NCBI GenBank assembly: GCA_016710285.1
Contig: JADJXR010000001.1
Span: 1,922,001-1,986,000 of the forward strand
From: Chlorobiota bacterium
GTDB taxonomy: Bacteria; Bacteroidota; Ignavibacteria; OLB7
DNA: 64,000 nucleotides
Direction of reading: 5' to 3'
In this document: in pieces, positions 26,223-34,442 of the stretch
How positions within the stretch are numbered: the first letter of the stretch is position 1
How the letters are laid out: each line of letters begins with the position of its first letter
Made by a program: the position numbers and the translations under genes
Notes under the pieces: model-generated
What the model saw: the letters and a program-made list of their open reading frames with translations, nothing else
Databases searched by the model: none
What the model was told of the DNA's origin: nothing

Positions 26223-27752
26223 ATGCTCCATTTCCGGCAATGCTTCCTTCTGCTTCTCCTTCTGCTTCTCTCTTCCGTAGCGGTATCTGCCCAAGAAGAT
26301 TCTACGATTACCATCACCGCTCCCAGCCCTGGCACGCAATGGTGCGCCGGTGCCTTCCAGACGATTACGTGGGACACGGTAAACGCTGGCCAGACGTTCG
26401 ATATTCTGCTATCCAGCGATGGCGGGGTGATCTACAACGTGATTGCTCCGGGGGTGACTGGGACTTCTTACCAATGGATAGTGCCGGTCAACATCAAGGC
26501 CGATTCGATGTACCGCATTATCGTCCGGCGCAACGGCGGCGGGCTTGCCGACACCAGCAGCAGCTTCCGCATCAACCGCCCACCAACGCCAACGCAGCAG
26601 CCGATTGACGTTTCCATCCCTGTTAACAACCACGCTGTGTTCACCGCGCAAACCAGCGGGTGGCCAAAGCCGGCAGTGGAGTGGCAGGTAAGCGCCGACA
26701 CCGGGAAGTCATGGAAACGGGTGACGGGAAATCAGGCCGTGGGGGTGGAGACCGAGCAGTTGACGCTCTACTACGTTGATGCCAAAATGGATGGAAACCT
26801 CTACCGCGCCCGATTCACCAACCAATGCGGAACCGACACCAGCAAATCCGCAAAGCTGACCGTGACGTGGTTGGAGATTACCACACCAAACGGCGGCGAA
26901 GTTACTTGCGCCGGCCAGCCAATCACCATCCGCTGGAAGCTGCAAGGGTTCACCGGGCAACCGCAGTACGCCCTGACGTACACCCCCGACAGCGGCAGAA
27001 CGTGGAAGTCGTTGGCCACCGTGCTGCAAAGCGAAACCTACACGTGGAACACCACGCTGCAACAAGCTCCCAGCCAGAACTACCGCGTGCGGGTGCAGCT
27101 GACGAACAACCCAATCGTGAGCGACACCACCGACACCACGTTCGTTCTGTATGCCCAGCCAACCGTGGCCGCCAACCCACGCGACACCGCCGCCAACCAG
27201 GGGCGATTGGTCTCCTTCAGCGCCGCATCGTATGGGCTGCCGTTGCCGGAAGTGGAGTGGCAAGGGAGCGTGGACGATGGGAAAACCTGGGTCCCGTTTG
27301 CCAACAGCACGCGTACCGAAGCAAACGGGCGGGTGGAAACCAGCCTGAAAACATCCGCCATTGCTGCCACCGATAGCGGAGCCTTGTACCGCGTTGTGTT
27401 CCGCAACCAGTGCGGAGCCGACACCACCCGGCCGGCGCGGCTGCGAATCATCAAGGACCCCACAACGGCGGTGGAAGAGCTTGCCGAACTCCGCTCCTTT
27501 GCTGCGGCGATTTCCCCCAATCCTTCCCACGGCTCCGCTTCCCTTGCGTTGCGGCTTCCCGCCCCCGCTGCGGTCCAGGTTCTGGTTGCCGACCCAACCG
27601 GAACGATCCTTGCCGTCCCGCTGGCTGCAACGCTTCTTCCCGCCGGGGATCACGCCATCGCGCTGCCGAAGGACCTCCCTTCCGGCGCGTTCACCTGTGT
27701 TGTCCGTGTTGGAAAGGAACAGAAGATGCTCCCGCTGGTGGTGGCTCGATAA
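26223..27752 (+). CDS. Secreted Ig-like repeat protein with T9SS sorting domain, paralogue of the preceding gene
   Basis: A 509-residue exported protein. Signal peptide MLHFRQCFLLLLLLLLSSVA-VSAQ (the ATG at 26223 is chosen because the upstream frame adds 40 residues before the signal peptide). Repeated modules start with a WCAGAFQTITWDT or TCAGQPITIRWKL motif and carry ALFR/AIFxNxCGxD-type ends (YRARFTNQCGTDTS, YRVVFRNQCGADTT). The last ~80 residues form a T9SS domain (AAISPNPSHGSASLALRLP ... LPLVVAR). It is closely similar in plan to the last ~480 residues of the SBBP protein immediately upstream, indicating tandem duplication without the propeller. Confidence 0.87.
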   Translation: MLHFRQCFLLLLLLLLSSVAVSAQEDSTITITAPSPGTQWCAGAFQTITWDTVNAGQTFDILLSSDGGVIYNVIAPGVTGTSYQWIVPVNIKADSMYRIIVRRNGGGLADTSSSFRINRPPTPTQQPIDVSIPVNNHAVFTAQTSGWPKPAVEWQVSADTGKSWKRVTGNQAVGVETEQLTLYYVDAKMDGNLYRARFTNQCGTDTSKSAKLTVTWLEITTPNGGEVTCAGQPITIRWKLQGFTGQPQYALTYTPDSGRTWKSLATVLQSETYTWNTTLQQAPSQNYRVRVQLTNNPIVSDTTDTTFVLYAQPTVAANPRDTAANQGRLVSFSAASYGLPLPEVEWQGSVDDGKTWVPFANSTRTEANGRVETSLKTSAIAATDSGALYRVVFRNQCGADTTRPARLRIIKDPTTAVEELAELRSFAAAISPNPSHGSASLALRLPAPAAVQVLVADPTGTILAVPLAATLLPAGDHAIALPKDLPSGAFTCVVRVGKEQKMLPLVVAR

Positions 27753-27825
27753 TCAGCATGCGGGCCGCACGCGCAAACGTGAGGTGGAGAACCGGGTGAG
27801 TGAGTAAGCGGGCGTTGGTTGGAAG

Positions 27826-28758
27826 CTAATCGCCGTTGGTTTCGCTCCCCCACGGTTCCACCAAATCAACGCAGGTGTCGTGTCCGGCAAAGATTTCTTG
27901 CCACTGCTGGGTGGTGCGGCTTTTCACCACCTCCAGAATCAGTTGCTTCACGTGGGCGGCGCGCTCCCCGTGCGATAATCCATCGTCATCCCCCAGCATC
28001 GTCAGCCCGGTTAAGCTGCGGAAACGTTCCCAAAATTTTGGCTCCACCGCTGCCACCGCAAGGTATCCGCCATCGGCAGTTCGGTAGATGTTGTAGCAGG
28101 GGAATCGCCCGTTGTGGAGGAAGGTTGCCGGGGTGCGTGCTTGCAGGGGAGCGGGGTAGTAGGCATTGGTAGATTGATCCACCGCGTCTTGCAAGTAGCA
28201 CCAGTTCTGGATTGGCTCCTGCTGGCCCTTTTGGCGAATCACCGTTGCCAGCACGGTGACGGCGATATGGTAGCTGAAGAACATCCCCGTAACGGGAAGC
28301 AATGGCGGCGCGATGATGTCATCGGTGCGGTCAAGGATGTGCATCTTCAGCAGGTTGCTTTGCGCCAGCGTGTTAAGGTCATGGGCCGAGTGGTCATCGC
28401 CCGGGCGGAAACCCAAGCGTGTGAAGCAGACTCCGCTGAAGTTTGCCGCAATCGCTTGGGGGCTTAGCCCCAACTTCTCCTCCACTCGCGGAGGGAACCC
28501 CATCACCACGGCATCGGCCTGGTGGATTGCTTCGTGCAGTTGGGCAACGTCGGCGGCGGTGCCGAAGTCAATCAGCCGAAGCTGTTTCGGGGCCTGGAAG
28601 GCGCGATAGACCTCGGCAAAAGCGGGGTCCCATCCCCATTTCAGAAACGGGTCGCGGTGGTGGTGGTCCTCATATTTCACCACCTCCATCCCTTGTTGCG
28701 CCAGGTAGTAAGTTGCCAGCGGGCCGGGAAGCCGCCACGTTAGGTCAATAATCGTCAT
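27826..28758 (-). CDS. CaiB/BaiF-family (class III) CoA-transferase
   Basis: Class III CoA-transferases move CoA between acyl-CoA and a free acid via an aspartyl mixed anhydride. The N-terminus (MTIIDLTWRLPGPLATYYLA then GMEVVKYED) and the C-terminal NGRFPCYNIYRTADGGYLAVAAVEPKFWERF-type block (about 215-245) are characteristic. At 310 residues it is shorter than typical members (about 380-410). The substrate cannot be told; alpha-methylacyl-CoA racemase relatives share the same fold. It converges with the T9SS gene upstream and is divergent from ddl. Confidence 0.85.
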   Translation of the reverse strand: MTIIDLTWRLPGPLATYYLAQQGMEVVKYEDHHHRDPFLKWGWDPAFAEVYRAFQAPKQLRLIDFGTAADVAQLHEAIHQADAVVMGFPPRVEEKLGLSPQAIAANFSGVCFTRLGFRPGDDHSAHDLNTLAQSNLLKMHILDRTDDIIAPPLLPVTGMFFSYHIAVTVLATVIRQKGQQEPIQNWCYLQDAVDQSTNAYYPAPLQARTPATFLHNGRFPCYNIYRTADGGYLAVAAVEPKFWERFRSLTGLTMLGDDDGLSHGERAAHVKQLILEVVKSRTTQQWQEIFAGHDTCVDLVEPWGSETNGD

Positions 28759-28964
28759 GCCAAGCGGGGAATGCTGATACGTTCAATCGCCAAGCCCTCT
28801 GGATTGGCTGCGGGCGAAAGTACAAAAAACCGGAGAGCCTTCTGGATCGTTGCTTTGCGGGCTTGTTCGGGTTCCCTGCTTGGCACAATCGGTGGTGAGG
28901 AGCGCGTGCGAAGCCAGCAGGCCGGTAACGCTTGCGGCGGCAGCGCGAGAGTTAGGCAAGTTTG

Positions 28965-28972
28965 TAGCTTTA
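28965..28972 (+). promoter_or_regulatory. Candidate -7 element upstream of ddl
   Basis: TAGCTTTA resembles the Bacteroidota consensus TAnnTTTG with one mismatch, 37 bases before the ddl ATG. No convincing -33 element is seen; low confidence. Confidence 0.3.
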
Positions 28973-29008
28973 CGCACACCTTCCATTCAATCACACGCAC
29001 ACACACGC

Positions 29009-30022
29009 ATGAACATTGCTGTTTTGCTTGGCGGCACTTCGCCCGAGCGTCATGTTTCCATGGCCAGCGGCAAAGGCGTTGCCGAGGCCTTGATTGCCGC
29101 CGGCCACACCGTCCGCCTGTATGATATCGCCCGTGGAGCCGATGCTTTAACCTCCTTCAGCAACCTCCATCTCCCCACCGAACTGGCCCCTGACGACGCG
29201 GAGCTGGCCAGCTTCAACAACAACGCGATTATCACCGCGGTGCAATCGTTGCCGCAGGATATTGACGTTGCGTTTTTGGCGTTGCACGGCGCGCCGGGGG
29301 AGGACGGAACCGTGCAGGGCTTGCTGGAGCTTCGCGGAATCCCCTACACCGGGTCCAACGTTTTGGCAAGCGCGCTGGCGATGGATAAGGCAATGGCCAA
29401 GCGGGTGATGGAGCATTACGACATCCCCACGCCACGCTGGTTCCAGGCCACCCGGGGCCAGTTAGATGCGGCGATGCTTCGGGACCGCGTTGAGCAGTAC
29501 ACCGATTTCCCCGTGGTTGTGAAGCCAAACGATGGCGGCTCGACGGTGGGTCTTTCCATCGTTGCCGATGCCGACGGGTTGGAGCCTGCGTTCCAGTTAG
29601 CGGGGCATTATTCAGCAACGGTGATGTTCGAGGAGTTCATCCCCGGGCGCGAGCTGACGGTGGCGATTTTGGGGGAGGAGGCGTTGCCGATTGTGGAGAT
29701 TCGCCCCAAGAGCGGCATCTACGATTACGCGAACAAGTACACCGCCGGACGCACGGAATATTTCTGCCCAGCGGACCTGCCCCGCAGCTTGACCGAGGAG
29801 GTCCAGGAGCTTGCGCGGCGTGCCCACGCTGCGTTGGGTTGCAGCGGCTACAGCCGTGTGGATTTCCGATTGGATAACAACGGCCAGGCGTTCTGCTTGG
29901 AGGTGAACACGCTTCCGGGAATGACCGCCACCAGCCTTGTTCCCAAAGCGGCGGCGGCGGCAGGGATGAGCTACCAAGAACTGTGCGAGCGGATTATCCA
30001 GCTGTCGAAAAGGGAGGGGTGA
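29009..30022 (+). CDS. ddl: D-alanine--D-alanine ligase
   Basis: ATP-grasp enzyme forming the D-Ala-D-Ala dipeptide of peptidoglycan. 337 residues beginning MNIAVLLGGTSPERHVSMAS (conserved GG.S.E..VS), then VFLALHGAPGEDGTVQGLLE (AFLALHG-type), GIPYTGSNVLASALAMDK, FPVVVKPNDGGSTVGLS (ATP-grasp loop), and CLEVNTLPGMTATSLVPKAA (metal/ATP site). I chose the ATG at 29009; an upstream in-frame TTG extension of 53 codons is not conserved. It sits away from a dcw cluster. It converges with the FG-GAP gene with 34 bases between. Confidence 0.97.
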   Translation: MNIAVLLGGTSPERHVSMASGKGVAEALIAAGHTVRLYDIARGADALTSFSNLHLPTELAPDDAELASFNNNAIITAVQSLPQDIDVAFLALHGAPGEDGTVQGLLELRGIPYTGSNVLASALAMDKAMAKRVMEHYDIPTPRWFQATRGQLDAAMLRDRVEQYTDFPVVVKPNDGGSTVGLSIVADADGLEPAFQLAGHYSATVMFEEFIPGRELTVAILGEEALPIVEIRPKSGIYDYANKYTAGRTEYFCPADLPRSLTEEVQELARRAHAALGCSGYSRVDFRLDNNGQAFCLEVNTLPGMTATSLVPKAAAAAGMSYQELCERIIQLSKREG

Positions 30023-30056
30023 AGAATCGAAGGGGCGCGGCATGGCGCGAAAGCCT

Positions 30057-31700
30057 TTATCGCTTTCCGGGCCTGCTGTTGTAGCCAGCATTCCGCCAAA
30101 GGGTGACGCGGCCCAGCCGGTCGTACGGGGGGAACAGGTGCATCCCCCCGCCAACGATGTCGGGAAGGCGATCATTGTTCAGGTCGCCAATGGCGATTGT
30201 TAGAAGATGGGTTGGCGCGGTGGCAATGCCGTGGCCGGTGAACTTCTGCTTGCCGTTGTTCTCCAGCCAGATCAGGCTTGCGCGGTGGGGGTCGCTCCAA
30301 TCGTTGAACAGGCTGCTGGCCACCACGTCGGTGTCGCCGTCGCCATCAAGGTCCGTGGCTTCGGCGCGGTAGGCTCCGTAGTATCGAAGAAGATCGTGGG
30401 CAACGAACTTCAGTTTCCCCTTGTTCTCCAGCCATTGCACCCCGTGATACGGGCGGACCACAATTGTGGGAAGGTCCAGATTGTCGCCGTTGGAGTACAG
30501 GATGTCCAGATCGCCATCGCGATCCATATCCACCAGTTGAATGCCCGATGATCCGTAGCTGGGCGTTGGAGCTTTTGCGATGATCGTCTCTTTGAACCCT
30601 TTCTTCCCATTCAGGAACACCGCTACTTCCTCGTGCTCCTGGGCCGTCACCGCCACGATGTCCAGCCGGCCATCCCTGTTCAAATCGGCCAGCGGAACGT
30701 TAATGGCCCCGGCCTTTCTTGTGAGGGAATGGTACCGGAATTCCCCAGGTTTCGTTTGCTCAAGCCAGCCAATGCCGCCGCGGTTCAGATATCCAAAATC
30801 GGCAACCGAGAAATCGGTGTCGCCGTCGCCGTCAAGGTCCCCCGGCTGCACGTCGGCAATCCGGCCAACGGAGTCAAGAATTACCTTCCCTTTGAAGTTC
30901 ATCGCGCCGTCGTTGATCAGCAATCCAACCGTGCCAACCGGGGCATCCGTTGGCGACATACTGCCGATGCAGCCAACGGCGATGTCCAACGCGCCATCGC
31001 CGTTAAAATCGAACACCGTGGCGTGGCCCGGGTGCGGCAGCTGGGCAATGGTGTCCTCGCGCCAGGCCGTTCCAACGCGGTGAATCCATGAAAGCAGCTC
31101 GCCACCGGCATCGCACACCAGCACGTCGTTCTGGCCATTGCGGTCCAGATCAACCACCTGAACATGGCCGATAGCTGGGCGGCTGGAAGTGTCAATCGCT
31201 TGGCCCATTGGCTGCGCGGAAAACGCTATCGGCGATGCCTTCGGATCGGGAGCAAGCTGCGGCTGGTGCTGGGGGCTGAAGGTGTAGTAGTAGTGAAGCA
31301 CCTCTAACCAGACGCTGTCGCTGTAGTTAGCCATTTTGCGATCGCGAAGGACGGTCATCATGTGCTGCATCGCCTCGGACCAACTCTCCCGCTCCAGCAA
31401 CTCTGGCTCGGGAACAAGGTGGCATCCGCCGCAGCGGAGCGATAGGTGGATATTTTTTGCCCACGCTTGTTTGCTTAAAGCTGCTTTGGCGTTCAGGTAG
31501 TTTTTGGGATCATCGCCAACGCGGGTGGCGGTGGCTTCTTCGTGGCAGGCATTGCAAGGGGTGCGCGGCGTGGCGGCCGCAGGCTCTGTCTGGGTTGCAG
31601 GGGCGGGCATCCCAACCGCAGCCAACAGAATCACGGCAAGCAACGCACCGGCTGCGATGACCGAACGAACAGGGTAGGCGGCAGGAGGTAGAATTGGCAT
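30057..31700 (-). CDS. Exported di-CxxCH cytochrome with C-terminal FG-GAP/VCBS repeats
   Basis: A 547-residue protein. A signal anchor/signal peptide (VIAAGALLAVILLAAVGMPA) precedes a short cytochrome-like region with two heme c motifs, TPCNACHEE (about 49) and LRCGGCHLV (about 87). The rest (about 175-540) is a series of FG-GAP/VCBS repeats with Asp-rich Ca-binding loops (DLDRNGQNDVLV, DFNGDGALDIAV, DLDGDGDTDFSV, DMDRDGDLDILY, DLNNDRLPDIVG) expected to form a seven-bladed propeller. I chose the ATG at 31700; a longer frame from 31781 overlaps the preceding gene. 46 bases downstream of the cytochrome c gene and probably co-transcribed. Function unknown; electron transfer coupled to a surface propeller is inference. 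Confidence 0.82.
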   Translation of the reverse strand: MPILPPAAYPVRSVIAAGALLAVILLAAVGMPAPATQTEPAAATPRTPCNACHEEATATRVGDDPKNYLNAKAALSKQAWAKNIHLSLRCGGCHLVPEPELLERESWSEAMQHMMTVLRDRKMANYSDSVWLEVLHYYYTFSPQHQPQLAPDPKASPIAFSAQPMGQAIDTSSRPAIGHVQVVDLDRNGQNDVLVCDAGGELLSWIHRVGTAWREDTIAQLPHPGHATVFDFNGDGALDIAVGCIGSMSPTDAPVGTVGLLINDGAMNFKGKVILDSVGRIADVQPGDLDGDGDTDFSVADFGYLNRGGIGWLEQTKPGEFRYHSLTRKAGAINVPLADLNRDGRLDIVAVTAQEHEEVAVFLNGKKGFKETIIAKAPTPSYGSSGIQLVDMDRDGDLDILYSNGDNLDLPTIVVRPYHGVQWLENKGKLKFVAHDLLRYYGAYRAEATDLDGDGDTDVVASSLFNDWSDPHRASLIWLENNGKQKFTGHGIATAPTHLLTIAIGDLNNDRLPDIVGGGMHLFPPYDRLGRVTLWRNAGYNSRPGKR

Positions 31701-31746
31701 GAGTGAGGCGTTCGGTGTGATGTTCGTGTGTGTGCGTGTGTGGTTC

Positions 31747-32142
31747 TTACCGCAGTTTCGCAAGCATGAAGTTGAGCGCAAGCGAGACCTCCTTTTTCGT
31801 CAAGGTCACGTGGCCCCCTTTGGCCGGCATCGCGCCGAACCCTTCCAGCGAATGCTTCAGCAAGGTTTTGCGCCCTTTGGGCAATCGCTCCTTCCATTCC
31901 TCCTGATTTCCCAATCGGGGCGCGCCTTGCGTTCCAGTTTCGTGGCACATACGGCAGGTAAGCAGGTAGATTTCTTCCCCTTTGCTTGGCTGCTGCGTGG
32001 GCCGTGGTGTTGGCGGCGTAACCATCGTGTCCGTAGCTTCACTTACGGGACCGGGGCGAACCATTGGGCTGGCGGCAATCGCCGCCAGCCCAACGATTGC
32101 GGCCGCAAATGCCACCAACAGAGTAGGACGCAGTATCTTCAT
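31747..32142 (-). CDS. Small exported class I-like c-type cytochrome
   Basis: A 131-residue protein with an N-terminal signal (LLVAFAAAIVGLAAIAASP) and a single heme c motif, LTCRMCHETG, followed by the class I pattern GAPRLGNQEEW and a distal Met region (FGAMPAKGGH) typical of cytochrome c5/cbb-like mono-heme domains. Low-potential periplasmic electron carrier is the expected role. The ATG at 32142 is preferred since it places the signal peptide at the N-terminus. It is the first gene of the pair with the FG-GAP cytochrome and divergent from the rhodanese gene. Confidence 0.87.
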   Translation of the reverse strand: MKILRPTLLVAFAAAIVGLAAIAASPMVRPGPVSEATDTMVTPPTPRPTQQPSKGEEIYLLTCRMCHETGTQGAPRLGNQEEWKERLPKGRKTLLKHSLEGFGAMPAKGGHVTLTKKEVSLALNFMLAKLR

Positions 32143-32323
32143 GCCAAAGAAACGAATAAGGGATCGCAAAAATTACCGGCCTGCGTAAGTTTTCCGCGGC
32201 TGCTTTGGCTGGTATGGATTCTGGCAGGCAATGTCCCAACGGGGTTTTGCGTCCATGCAGCGGCCTTTCTTCAGCCAGCGGTTCCCGGCGCACACCGGTA
32301 TCAACTTCTCATCAACTCTCCAG

Positions 32324-33061
32324 ATGACGCAAAACATTCCCACCAATCCGTGGCTCAAGGCCGTGCGCGAAGCACGTGGCCTGCTGCTTGCGGCGGTTAT
32401 CATTGCCATTGGGTTCAATTGGTTTTCCGCCACTGGCGTGCCCTGGGTCCGGACCATGCCGCAGGGGCCGGCAATCAGCAACGAGGAGCTTCTTGGCGGG
32501 GACACCACGCTGGGCGCGCCCCTTGCTCCGTCCACTTCTTCCACCGTTCCCAGCGACACGGCCATCCACGACAGCACGGCCCAGCGCCATCAAGATAGCT
32601 TGGCCGCACTTGCAGCCCTGGAGAAAAAACGGATTGAAGACTCCGTGTCGGCTGTGCGCAAAGCCATTGCCGACAGCACCAAGCAAGCCGCCGAAGCGCA
32701 GGTGAAAGAGGTGGAGAGCGTGCAGAAAGGGACGGTGAAGGAGATCACCACCGACCAAGCCAAGATGCTGTTCGACCGGAAGAAAGGGTTCTGGATAGAT
32801 GCACGCCCGGCGGATCTGTACGCCAAAGGGCATATCCCACGGGCCATTAATATTTTCCCTGAAGAGCTTCGCCATCATATCAACGACCTTCCCGCCAGCG
32901 ATCTGAACACCCTGATCGTGGTTTATTGCAACGGCGGCTTGTGCGAGCTAAGCCACGAGCTTGCCAACAACTTGGTGGCCATGGGCTTCACCCGCGTGGT
33001 GGTTTATACCGGCGGCGAAGCCGAGTGGCGCGAGCGTGGCTACCCGCTGGTCACGAAATAA
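32324..33061 (+). CDS. Membrane-anchored rhodanese-domain protein
   Basis: A 245-residue protein: a short cytoplasmic start, one transmembrane segment (GLLLAAVIIAIGFNWFSA, about 18-36), a Ser/Thr/Ala-rich and coiled-coil spacer (about 60-140, e.g. DSLAALAALEKKRIEDSV), then a rhodanese domain (about 145-245: TTDQAKMLFDRKKGFWIDAR, HIPRAINIFPEEL) with the catalytic cysteine in VVYCNGGLCELS. Rhodaneses carry persulfide sulfur; the domain here faces outside the cytoplasm. The ATG at 32324 is chosen because upstream residues are unlike a membrane protein start. It is followed 49 bases later by a MauE/DoxX-like gene, a pairing that suggests a shared redox job. Confidence 0.87.
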   Translation: MTQNIPTNPWLKAVREARGLLLAAVIIAIGFNWFSATGVPWVRTMPQGPAISNEELLGGDTTLGAPLAPSTSSTVPSDTAIHDSTAQRHQDSLAALAALEKKRIEDSVSAVRKAIADSTKQAAEAQVKEVESVQKGTVKEITTDQAKMLFDRKKGFWIDARPADLYAKGHIPRAINIFPEELRHHINDLPASDLNTLIVVYCNGGLCELSHELANNLVAMGFTRVVVYTGGEAEWRERGYPLVTK

Positions 33062-33110
33062 TCAAGCAGCCATTGAACAAGCAATCCAAGCACGAAAACA
33101 ACAAGAACCA

Positions 33111-33635
33111 ATGAACGATTACCTATCCGCCGGCACCGATCCACTTGCGGTAGAACCCAGGCCGGAAGATGCCGCGTGGGCGCAAGCCGTTTCCCTTGCT
33201 GCGCGGTTGCTGGTGGGGTTTGTGATGCTGATTGCGGGGGCGGGGAAGTTAGGGGCCATCGAGCAGTTCGGCCACAATATCTACAACTACGGATTGCTCC
33301 CGCTCTCGCTGGTGAACATTGCCGCGCTCCTGTTTATTTGGGTGGAGATCACCATCGGCATCATGCTGATTGTTGGCGTGGCGGTGCGGGGAAGCGCGTT
33401 GCTGAGCAGTGCGCTGCTTTTGCTGTTTATCGGCGCGGTGCTTTGGGCAATGGCGCAGGGGTTGGAGATTGATTGCGGCTGCTTCGGCAACGCCAACGGC
33501 GAGGGTGGGGTGAAAGTCGGCTGGCCAAAAGTGCTGGAAAATTTGGGGCTGCTTGCGGCCTCCATCTTCCTGATCTACTTCCCCCGCTCCTACTTCAGCC
33601 TTGACCGCACGCTCAACCGAAACTGGCAATCCTAA
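33111..33635 (+). CDS. MauE/DoxX-family redox-associated membrane protein
   Basis: A 174-residue four-helix membrane protein. Helices lie at about 27-45 (LAARLLVGFVMLIAGAGKL), 60-85, 90-115 and 140-160. A DCGCFGNANGE motif between helices 3 and 4 has the Cys-x-Cys-Phe-Gly signature of MauE/DoxX relatives thought to interact with thioredoxin-like or sulfur-transfer partners. It immediately follows the rhodanese gene. Substrate and partner are not determined. Confidence 0.85.
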   Translation: MNDYLSAGTDPLAVEPRPEDAAWAQAVSLAARLLVGFVMLIAGAGKLGAIEQFGHNIYNYGLLPLSLVNIAALLFIWVEITIGIMLIVGVAVRGSALLSSALLLLFIGAVLWAMAQGLEIDCGCFGNANGEGGVKVGWPKVLENLGLLAASIFLIYFPRSYFSLDRTLNRNWQS

Positions 33636-33688
33636 GGGGGGGCCGCCGCGTTGGCTTCTGTATCGTCCATATTTCAGGCTTCATTTCT

Positions 33689-34330
33689 GTGGTTCGCATA
33701 TCGTTAACGCCTCGGCAAAATGAGATTTACGAGTTCATCCGCGCCTGCATCCAGCAGCAAGGCGCGCCGCCGACGATTCCTGAGATTGGGGCGAAGTTCG
33801 GGATGAAATCCACCAACGGGGTGAACGATCTGTTGAACGTGTTGGAGCGGAAAGGCTACATCATCCGCCGCCGCGGGACCGCTCGCGGAATTGCCCTAAC
33901 GGACCAAGCCCCCCCAGCCGACCCCAAAAGCAAAGGGGTGAAGAAACTTCCGATTGTTGGCGAAGGGGAAGCCTCCAATCCCTTCTCCATCTTCCTGAAT
34001 CCGCAAGGGGTGCTGGCCTTGGACCCGCAGCTTGTTCCCACCGGCAACGCCTTCCTTGCCGTGGTGGCCGACGACGGAATGGACAAGGAGGGAATCCTGA
34101 AAGGGGATTACGTGGTGGTTCAGCAAAACCCGAACCCGCCAAGCGGTGCGTTAGTGTTTGCCCTTGTTGGAAGCGACCAAGTTGTGCGCCGCCGCAGCCC
34201 CGATGGCCACCACCTTCTATCGGCCAACCGCTACTATCCAAAATTGGGGATGGCGGAGATGGAGGATGTGCAGATTATGGGTGAGGTGACAGGGGTGCTG
34301 CGGGTGGTGAAGCGATCATCATCCCCGTAA
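33689..34330 (+). CDS. LexA-family repressor with degenerate self-cleavage site
   Basis: A 213-residue protein with the LexA layout: N-terminal winged helix (LTPRQNEIYEFIRACIQQQG, PPTIPEIGAKFGMKSTNGVN, KGYIIRRRGTARGIAL, about 5-70) and a C-terminal S24-peptidase-like domain (about 85-210). All three autoproteolysis positions differ from canonical LexA by my alignment: the cleavage dipeptide Ala-Gly reads Ala95-Ser96 (VGEGEASNP), the nucleophile Ser is Gly130 (ADDGMDKEGILKGD), and the general-base Lys is Arg168 (QVVRRRS). It is therefore probably a non-cleavable DNA-binding regulator rather than an SOS repressor. The start is GTG at 33689; no ATG is in frame nearby. Confidence 0.85.
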   Translation: MVRISLTPRQNEIYEFIRACIQQQGAPPTIPEIGAKFGMKSTNGVNDLLNVLERKGYIIRRRGTARGIALTDQAPPADPKSKGVKKLPIVGEGEASNPFSIFLNPQGVLALDPQLVPTGNAFLAVVADDGMDKEGILKGDYVVVQQNPNPPSGALVFALVGSDQVVRRRSPDGHHLLSANRYYPKLGMAEMEDVQIMGEVTGVLRVVKRSSSP

Positions 34331-34367
34331 ATCGGGCAGGGCAAATCGGGCGGAGCAAAAAATAGAA

Positions 34368-34402
34368 CAAGGTCCCGCACCTCCTCAAAATGCGGGACCT
34401 TG
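34368..34402. terminator. Hairpin between convergent LexA-like and CARDB-like genes
   Basis: CAAGGTCCCGCA (34368-34379) pairs with TGCGGGACCTTG (34391-34402), a 12-bp perfect stem with an 11-nt loop. T-runs are weak on both sides, but its place between two converging stops supports a bidirectional terminator. Confidence 0.65.
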
Positions 34403-34442
34403 CTGTTCCCCTCTCAGAAATCCTACTCCGTACCCAATCGGC

